Source: Limosilactobacillus urinaemulieris
Lineage (GTDB): Bacteria; Bacillota; Bacilli; Lactobacillales; Lactobacillaceae
Direction of reading: 5' to 3'
Length of the DNA: 64,000 nucleotides
Assembly: GCF_014838745.1 (NCBI RefSeq)
Contig: NZ_JABUXR010000006.1
Location: forward strand, 1 to 64,000
The number at the start of each line of letters is the position of its first letter. Position 1 is the first letter of the stretch. Made by a program: the position numbers and the translations under genes. Shown here piece by piece: positions 58,463-64,000 of the stretch. The notes under the pieces are model-generated. The model had not been told where the DNA came from and did not search any database. It saw nothing but the letters and a program-made list of their open reading frames with translations.

Positions 58463-58516
58463 TTAATTAATGGATTGATTCCGATATTCAACCGGAGTCA
58501 ATCCTTTTTTATTAAT
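58463..58516 (-). mobile_element. Remnant of an IS3-family transposase C-terminus
   Basis: On the minus strand the last codons read INKKGLTPVEYRNQSIN-stop, which is the characteristic end of IS3-family (IS150-type) OrfB transposases (GLxPVxYR). Just beyond the stop, TGTCTACACTTCAG (plus 58434-58454 region) resembles an element end. Upstream the frame closes after a few codons, so only a scrap remains. It sits between the broken pepT and the metal transporter. Confidence 0.6.
58472..58511 (+). terminator. Terminator after pepT
   Basis: GGATTGATTCCG pairs with CGGAGTCAATCC (one G-U), followed by TTTTTT. The stem lies within the antisense strand of the IS remnant. Confidence 0.8.
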
Positions 58517-58604
58517 TATTCAGTTTAACCTTGCATTTAAACGAATAGTTCGGTAAGATATCAATTGTTCTTAATAGTAATTATTACTCTTAAAGGGAGA
58601 AACA

Positions 58605-59519
58605 ATGAAGAGATATTTTATCGGTGTGGGGTGTCTAGTTAGTCTATTACTAGTCGTTTTAGTCTTATCTTGTATCCCGTTTAAAACGCACAATGTTGAT
58701 AAAAAGCCAATCCAAGTAGTTACTAGTCTTAATTTTTATGGGGAAGCAGCTCAGCAGGTTGCCGGAAAGTACGGTAAGGTAACATCAATCATTGATAATG
58801 CCTCTGTTGATCCTCATGACTACCAGCCAGGAACTGCTCAGGCAAAGCAAGTAGGAACTGCCAATGTGGTGGTCGAGAATGGCTTAGGTTATGATGAGTG
58901 GTTGAACAAGATTGTTAAATCTAGTAGTCATCGTCAGGCCCGAAAAGTGATTAATGTTGGTCAACTAATGGGAAAACATTCAGGTGATAATGAGCATCTA
59001 TGGTATGAACCAGCAACGATGAAAAGATTAGCCAAACAATTAGCTAATCAATATAGTAAACTCGATCCAGCTCACCGTGATTACTATCAGAGAAATGCCC
59101 AAAAGTATATCGATTCTTTGAAGCCATTAGATCAAGAAATCGCGAAAATTAAGGCAAACGTTAATCCGGGAAATAATAAGGTTGCGGTTAGTGAGCCGGT
59201 CTTTGATTATTCATTAGCTGCGCTTGGTTATCAGATAGTGGATCAGCATTTTGAAAAAGCGATTGAAGATGGTAATGATCCATCGCCACACGATATTCAA
59301 CAATTACAATCTGCAATAAAGAACCATGAGATCGCTTTTTTTGTTGAGAATTATCAAACTAGTGATCATGTTGTTAATGGATTAGTAAAGTTAGCCCGTG
59401 AAAACCATGTTCCGGTGCTTAAGGTAACGGAGACTAAACCAAATGGTGCGAAAAATTATCAGGAGTGGATGCTTTCACAGTACCGGAATCTTTCACGAAT
59501 TCAGCAGGGAGAAAAGTAA
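58605..59519 (+). CDS. Zn/Mn ABC transporter substrate-binding lipoprotein
   Basis: A 304-residue cluster A-I (ZnuA/AdcA/PsaA-type) binding protein. Its signal peptide ends VLVLSC, an acceptable lipobox with the acylated Cys at about residue 23. Predicted metal ligands lie in SVDPHDYQP, NEHLWYEP and VSEPVFDY. There is no His-rich loop, so zinc versus manganese is open. First gene of a binding protein-ATPase-permease operon. Confidence 0.9.
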   Translation: MKRYFIGVGCLVSLLLVVLVLSCIPFKTHNVDKKPIQVVTSLNFYGEAAQQVAGKYGKVTSIIDNASVDPHDYQPGTAQAKQVGTANVVVENGLGYDEWLNKIVKSSSHRQARKVINVGQLMGKHSGDNEHLWYEPATMKRLAKQLANQYSKLDPAHRDYYQRNAQKYIDSLKPLDQEIAKIKANVNPGNNKVAVSEPVFDYSLAALGYQIVDQHFEKAIEDGNDPSPHDIQQLQSAIKNHEIAFFVENYQTSDHVVNGLVKLARENHVPVLKVTETKPNGAKNYQEWMLSQYRNLSRIQQGEK

Positions 59520-59521
59520 AA

Positions 59522-60190
59522 ATGTCAATTGTTACAGTTAATGATTTAACGGTTGCCTATGGTAATCATCAAGTGATCGATAACTTGAGCTTTAATATTA
59601 ACCAGGGAGATTTTTTGGTAGTTATCGGGGAAAATGGAGTTGGTAAAACAACCCTTGTTCGCTCAATGCTAGGCTTTATTAAACCACAAAAAGGTGAAAT
59701 AATAATTAGTCCGCAAACCAAAATTGGCTATGTTCCGCAATTCCGTAATATTGATCAGGAATACCCGCTTTCAATTCGTGATTTCATTGCGTTAAACGTT
59801 CGCCATAGTTTTCTCCCGTGGTTGAGAATAAGTGAACGCCAACGGGTGGACGAAATAATTAGTCAAACTAACTTACAAAAGATTGCTGACCGACCGTTGG
59901 GGTTAGCGTCTGGTGGCGAAAAGCAGCGGGCATATTTAGCTCAAGCGTTGCTGCCCAAACCTGGATTATTAATTCTTGATGAGTCAACAGCTAGTTTGGA
60001 TAATGAAATGAAGTATGAATTATTGGATCTTGTTACTCGCTTTCAACAACAGGGGTTGAGCGTAATGTTTGTTACCCACGATTGGGAATTAGCTCAGCAC
60101 TACGGAACTCGTTTCCTTCAAATGACCGGGGATGGCTATTTGACAGGTCCAATTAATGAACTTCCTCACCCGGAAAAGGAGGCTGAGTAA
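59522..60190 (+). CDS. Zn/Mn ABC transporter ATP-binding protein
   Basis: A 222-residue ATPase of the ZnuC/MntB group. Walker A is GENGVGKTT (about residue 37), the signature reads LASGGEKQR (Ala for Ser before GG), Walker B is LLILDESTASLD and the switch His is in MFVTHDWE. The start is ATG 59522, two bases after the binding-protein gene. The longer frame from 59465 is not needed. Confidence 0.92.
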   Translation: MSIVTVNDLTVAYGNHQVIDNLSFNINQGDFLVVIGENGVGKTTLVRSMLGFIKPQKGEIIISPQTKIGYVPQFRNIDQEYPLSIRDFIALNVRHSFLPWLRISERQRVDEIISQTNLQKIADRPLGLASGGEKQRAYLAQALLPKPGLLILDESTASLDNEMKYELLDLVTRFQQQGLSVMFVTHDWELAQHYGTRFLQMTGDGYLTGPINELPHPEKEAE

Positions 60191-60987
60191 TGTTAACGCT
60201 TAGTTTTATGCGCCATGCCTTTGTTGCTAGTACCTTTATTGCAATAGTTAGTGGTTTTGTCGGTGTTTTTGTTGTTGCCAGGAACCTTTCCTTTTTGACT
60301 CATACTTTGTCGGAAATCGGTTTTGCCGGGGGCGCATTTGCTGTCTTTATTGGCTGGCCGGTCTTAAATGGAATGATCCTTTTCACAATGCTTAGTTCAA
60401 TTCTGGTTGGTCAAATGAGTATTAAAGAATCGCGCCGTGAAGCAGTAACGAGTGCGGTTTCCGCTCTTTTTATTGGCTTAGGGATCCTATTCCTTTCTCT
60501 AAGCAGTAAAAATGCTAGTTCAGCGACTAATATTCTATTTGGGAGTGTTGTCGGGATTAATTTGGGTGAAGTCCAGCAATTGATTTGGTTATCAATCGTT
60601 GTCCTGATGGTAATCTTTATTACTTATCGACAGTTGAAGTTCACCTCGTTTGATGCGATTGGTGCGCGGGTAAGTGGCCTTAATGCTACACTATATTCAG
60701 TTATTTTCTTAATCATTTTAGCGTTGAGTGTGAGTGTGGCAGCGCAGATAGTTGGTTCACTATTGATTTTTATTCTATTAACTCTTCCAGCAGCTAGTGC
60801 TAAATATTTCACTCATGGAGTTACTAGAATGATTGGCCTGGCGATCCTCTTTTCCCTTTTAGGAACTTGGCTGGGATTGTTTCTTGGCTATTTAACCAAT
60901 TGGCCAGTTAGTTTCTTTATTGCCGTGATTGAAGTTATGATTTATTGTTGCGCTTTAACTAAGCAAAAACTTAGCGGGGCGGCATAA
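60190..60987 (+). CDS. Zn/Mn ABC transporter permease
   Basis: A 265-residue ZnuB-family membrane protein with seven to eight spans and conserved HTLSEIGFAGGAFAVFIGWP and SLLIFILLTLPAASAKYF. Its start overlaps the ATPase stop (TAATG). Confidence 0.92.
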   Translation: MLTLSFMRHAFVASTFIAIVSGFVGVFVVARNLSFLTHTLSEIGFAGGAFAVFIGWPVLNGMILFTMLSSILVGQMSIKESRREAVTSAVSALFIGLGILFLSLSSKNASSATNILFGSVVGINLGEVQQLIWLSIVVLMVIFITYRQLKFTSFDAIGARVSGLNATLYSVIFLIILALSVSVAAQIVGSLLIFILLTLPAASAKYFTHGVTRMIGLAILFSLLGTWLGLFLGYLTNWPVSFFIAVIEVMIYCCALTKQKLSGAA

Positions 60988-61029
60988 TAAAAAGAACCAG
61001 GGAAGTTAACTTCCCTGGTTCTTTTTATT
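60986..61029. terminator. Bidirectional terminator
   Basis: A perfect 22-bp palindrome centred on GTTAAC, with A- and T-runs on the two flanks. It includes the permease stop codon and serves the convergent small gene as well. Confidence 0.95.
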
Positions 61030-61043
61030 AGTTCTTTTAGGAA

Positions 61044-61241
61044 TTAGTTTTTTGATGGATCAGCTTTTCGTGTGATGAAGTATACACAGTTAGCGGCAAC
61101 TAAACCGAATACAACGGCCAAAATACCAGTGAGTAGGTAATCTGGGGTCATTGTTTCTAGTTGACTATCAATGTAAGCTAAGATCTCACCTAAAATGAGA
61201 GCAATGACACCAGCACCGATGTTTGCTTCTAATAGTTTCAC
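61044..61241 (-). CDS. Small two-span membrane protein, unknown
   Basis: A 65-residue protein with two hydrophobic helices (GAGVIALILGEILAYI and LLTGILAVVFGLVAANCVYFI) and a short charged tail (TRKADPSKN). I placed the start at GTG 61241, eight bases after AAGGAG; upstream ATGs are either too close to that site or before it. It is monocistronic, divergent from dnaE. Confidence 0.6.
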   Translation of the reverse strand: MKLLEANIGAGVIALILGEILAYIDSQLETMTPDYLLTGILAVVFGLVAANCVYFITRKADPSKN

Positions 61242-61362
61242 TCGGAACATCTCCTTGTCCATCTCAATTAAAATAATTTTAACACTTACTAAATAATCTC
61301 GCTAGCCTTTCACAGCATAATTTAACGACATTTGTTATAATTTCTTAAAGAAAGGGGGATGA

Positions 61363-64000
61363 ATGAAGGTGGATTTTGTACCGCTCCAAGTAAAAAGTAG
61401 CTTTTCCCTGTTAAGAAGCCCGATTCGCATTGCTGAACTAGTCACAACCGCAAAAGAACGCGGTTACTCTGCAATTGCATTGACCGATAAGAACGTATTA
61501 TACGGGGCAATTGATTTTTATAACGCTGCTAAAGAAGCAGGCATTAAGCCAATAATCGGCTTGCAATTAACGATTACGTTAAACAATGTTGACGGGACAA
61601 ACTTAGAATTACTATTTTTAGCGAAAAATCGTTCAGGTTACCAAAATTTAATGGAGCTTTCCACTCGTCAACAAACAAGCGATCGCGATACGCTTCCGTT
61701 AACTTTTGAACAAATCAAACCGTTTCTTTCATCACTATATGTTATTATTCCGCCACAATCGACAGTTTTTAGCTGGTTAAAAGCTGAGGATGCAGTCGTT
61801 AATCTTCTTCATGAGAGTACTGACCAGGATAGTCTCCTTTTAGGAATTAATCCCCAATTAGACCAAATTCAGCGCTCAACATTGACCCAACTAGCAGCAG
61901 GTCATTCTTTACCATTAGTAGGGGTCGGCACAGTTGAATATTTGAATGCCGATGATCTATTTGCCAGTAAAGTCCTCCAGGCGATTGATGCTAATACTCA
62001 GTTGGAAAACGTTGAAGTAAAAGCTAAAGAACTTGGAAAGAACTACCTTCAACCCCAGTCAGATATTTTAACGGCCTACCAAGCAGCTAATCTTGAGCAA
62101 GCGGCTGAAAGAACGGTTGAAATTGCAACAAAGTGTAATATTGACTTTGAATTTAAGCAGCCAATTCTTCCGCACTTTGATACGCCAACCGGGAAATCTT
62201 CTGCTGAATATCTTCATTATTTGTGCATTGAAGGACTAAAAAAACGGCAGATTGCGCCAGGGCTAAAATTAACTGACTACCAACAGCGGTTAGCTAAAGA
62301 ACTAAAAGTAATTCACGAAATGGGATTTGATGACTATTTCCTGATCGTTTGGGACGTAATGCGGTTTGCTCACCGGACAAAAATTACAACAGATCCAGGA
62401 AGGGGATCAGCCGCAGGATCATTAGTAGCCTATGCTTTAGCAATAACTGATATTGATCCGCTGCAATATAATCTTCTGTTTGAACGTTTTCTTAATCCTG
62501 AACGAGCTCAAATGCCGGATATTGATCTTGATATCCCAGATAATCGACGGAGCGAGGTTCTTGAATATGTCCACCAAAAGTATGGACACAGTCGGGTAGC
62601 TCAAATTATTACTTTTGGGACGCTAGCCGCTAAGCAGGTTATTCGTGATGTGAGTCGGGTTTTTGGATTAAATCGTTACGCAATCAATGAATTAACGGGG
62701 GCACTTCCCCATGGGTTACACATTAGTCTGGCAGGAAGCTTGAAAGAATCCCAGCGGTTACGCAACCTTTTGAATGATCACCCAGAATATCGGTTACTAT
62801 ACCGAGTAGCACAAAAACTGGAAGGCCTTCCTCGTCATTACTCAATTCATGCGGCGGGAATTGTTTTATCTGAGAAGCCGCTTCATGAAATTGTCCCTCT
62901 GCAGAACGGAAGTGAAGGGTTATTGATGACTCAATTCCCCAAGGACACCGTGGAAGCATTAGGACTATTAAAAATGGATTTCCTAGGTTTACGCAACCTT
63001 TCAATAATGGATAATAGCTTGAAATTAATCCGTCAGCGAAATCCACAGTTTGATCTTTCAAAGATCTCATTAGCAGATTCTAAAACGTTGGCTCTTTTCC
63101 AAAAAGGCTTAACTGATGGTGTATTTCAATTTGAGTCAGCGGGAATTAGGGAAGTATTAGTTAATCTTCATCCTGACAGTTTTGAAGATATTGTTGCGGT
63201 CAACGCGCTTTATCGACCTGGTCCGCTTGAAAATATTCCTCACTTTATTGCGCGTAAACAGGGGAAAGAGAGTTATCAGTTACCTGATTCATCACTAGAG
63301 CCAATCCTAGGAGCAACGTATGGCATCTTAGTCTACCAAGAGCAAGTAATGCAACTGGCGTCGGTAATGGCGGGATTTAGTTTGGGTGAAGCCGATCTGC
63401 TGCGTCGTGCGATGAGTAAGAAAAAGCGTGCGACAATGGAGGGGATGCGGACTAAATTCATGAAGGGCGCCCAAGCAAATGGTTACTCAGCGGACTTGGC
63501 AAAACGGGTTTTTGACTACATTGACCAGTTCGCAAACTATGGTTTTAATCGGTCACATGCGGTTGCATACTCAAAGATGGCTTTCCAAATGGCTTACCTA
63601 AAAGCTAATTATCCTGCTGAATTCTTTACTGCGTTGATGAATGCTGAACCGAACGTTGAAAAATTAAAGATGCATGTTCAGGATGCCCGTCGTTCTGGTG
63701 TTGAGCTAGTTGGCCCTCGGATTAATGAAAGTCAGCAGCAGTTTTCGCTGCACCAGAATCAATTATTTTTCGGCTTGACCGCTATTAAGGGGCTTCGGCG
63801 CGACTTTATTCGTGAAATTCTACAGGAACGACAACAAAATGGTCCCTATAAGGATATTCGTAATTTCATTTCCCGCTTAGCTAGCAAATGGCAAAAACCG
63901 GAATTAATTGCACCGCTGATTTATGCGGGTGCATTCGATGATCTCGGCTATAATCGTGCTGAAATGATTGATGCATTACCAATGTTAATTTCCGGGATTC
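61363..64000 (+). CDS. dnaE: DNA polymerase III alpha subunit DnaE (partial)
   Basis: Replicative polymerase that extends primers in Gram-positives. 879 codons are present and the frame stays open to the window edge; the C-terminal part lies outside. An N-terminal PHP-like domain (about 1-200) begins PLQVKSSFSLLRSP. The polymerase core has GRGSAAGSLVAYAL and the catalytic acidic motif MPDIDLDIPDNRR, followed by the little-fingers region and VYQEQVMQLASVMAGFS. The HxH of the PHP site found in B. subtilis DnaE is replaced by P and K. The start ATG follows AAAGGGGG. Confidence 0.96.
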   Translation, partial: MKVDFVPLQVKSSFSLLRSPIRIAELVTTAKERGYSAIALTDKNVLYGAIDFYNAAKEAGIKPIIGLQLTITLNNVDGTNLELLFLAKNRSGYQNLMELSTRQQTSDRDTLPLTFEQIKPFLSSLYVIIPPQSTVFSWLKAEDAVVNLLHESTDQDSLLLGINPQLDQIQRSTLTQLAAGHSLPLVGVGTVEYLNADDLFASKVLQAIDANTQLENVEVKAKELGKNYLQPQSDILTAYQAANLEQAAERTVEIATKCNIDFEFKQPILPHFDTPTGKSSAEYLHYLCIEGLKKRQIAPGLKLTDYQQRLAKELKVIHEMGFDDYFLIVWDVMRFAHRTKITTDPGRGSAAGSLVAYALAITDIDPLQYNLLFERFLNPERAQMPDIDLDIPDNRRSEVLEYVHQKYGHSRVAQIITFGTLAAKQVIRDVSRVFGLNRYAINELTGALPHGLHISLAGSLKESQRLRNLLNDHPEYRLLYRVAQKLEGLPRHYSIHAAGIVLSEKPLHEIVPLQNGSEGLLMTQFPKDTVEALGLLKMDFLGLRNLSIMDNSLKLIRQRNPQFDLSKISLADSKTLALFQKGLTDGVFQFESAGIREVLVNLHPDSFEDIVAVNALYRPGPLENIPHFIARKQGKESYQLPDSSLEPILGATYGILVYQEQVMQLASVMAGFSLGEADLLRRAMSKKKRATMEGMRTKFMKGAQANGYSADLAKRVFDYIDQFANYGFNRSHAVAYSKMAFQMAYLKANYPAEFFTALMNAEPNVEKLKMHVQDARRSGVELVGPRINESQQQFSLHQNQLFFGLTAIKGLRRDFIREILQERQQNGPYKDIRNFISRLASKWQKPELIAPLIYAGAFDDLGYNRAEMIDALPMLISGI

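Overview
The window is ordinary chromosome of a Gram-positive lactic acid bacterium, most likely a gut- or mucosa-associated Limosilactobacillus-type lactobacillus. I base this on the protein sequences, a complete set of lower mevalonate-pathway kinases and type 2 isomerase, T-box-controlled aminoacyl-tRNA synthetases, LytST/LrgAB, a bile-salt-hydrolase-type enzyme and moderately AT-rich DNA. The genus call is inference; I could not run a search. There is no prophage, CRISPR array, rRNA or tRNA gene. Gene density is high and almost every transcription unit ends in a recognisable intrinsic terminator.

Layout. 0-5.1 kb: lepA, an inverted MFS transporter, a 34-residue membrane peptide facing a candidate antisense RNA, a cytochrome b5-like protein and a Cof-type phosphatase. 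5.2-12.6 kb: an RNA m5C methyltransferase, an SPFH protein, the LytS-LytT two-component pair, then lrgA-lrgB-ldh behind tandem direct repeats and a cre-like site, which reads as a pyruvate transport and reduction unit. 12.6-17.7 kb (minus strand): an unexplained repeat-rich intergenic element, a YjjG-like phosphatase, fni, pmvK, mvaD and mvk. 17.9-23.1 kb: dinG, a TseB-like protein, dnaD and an EamA transporter. 23.1-27.4 kb: a five-gene operon (UROD-family zinc methyltransferase plus polar amino acid ABC importer) preceded by a short leader ORF with tandem Cys codons and a terminator that can be unfolded by pairing with the leader. 27.4-28.4 kb: a second L-lactate dehydrogenase gene, broken.

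28.6-36.4 kb: two small unknown genes, prmA, a membrane protein, the bifunctional (p)ppGpp synthetase, dtd, a fructosamine-kinase family gene, and aspS behind an Asp T-box. 36.5-38.7 kb (minus): a glutamine-type ABC importer with fused binding protein and permease. 39-40.8 kb: rpsU, yqeY, bile salt hydrolase. 40.9-43.6 kb: argG-argH. 43.7-47.3 kb: phoH-ybeY-dgkA-era-recO. 47.3-53.9 kb: Gly T-box, glyQ-glyS, dnaG, rpoD. 54-58.4 kb: an aminotransferase, a structured RNA resembling 6S RNA, trmK, a Nif3-family gene and a frameshifted pepT. 58.4-61 kb: a vestige of an IS3-family transposase, then a Zn/Mn-type ABC importer. 61-64 kb: a small membrane protein and the first two thirds of dnaE.

The most interesting items are: (1) the Cys-codon leader peptide and attenuator controlling a sulfur-type transport/methyltransferase operon; (2) the ldh gene inactivated by a change that turned an imperfect palindrome into a perfect 18-bp inverted repeat, the signature of a template-switch mutation; (3) the LrgAB-LDH unit with tandem LytTR-like repeats and a cre-like site; (4) a candidate type I toxin/antisense pair; (5) the interleaved inverted-repeat element at 12.66-12.81 kb. 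Two housekeeping genes (ldh, pepT) are disrupted by changes that do not look like homopolymer sequencing errors.
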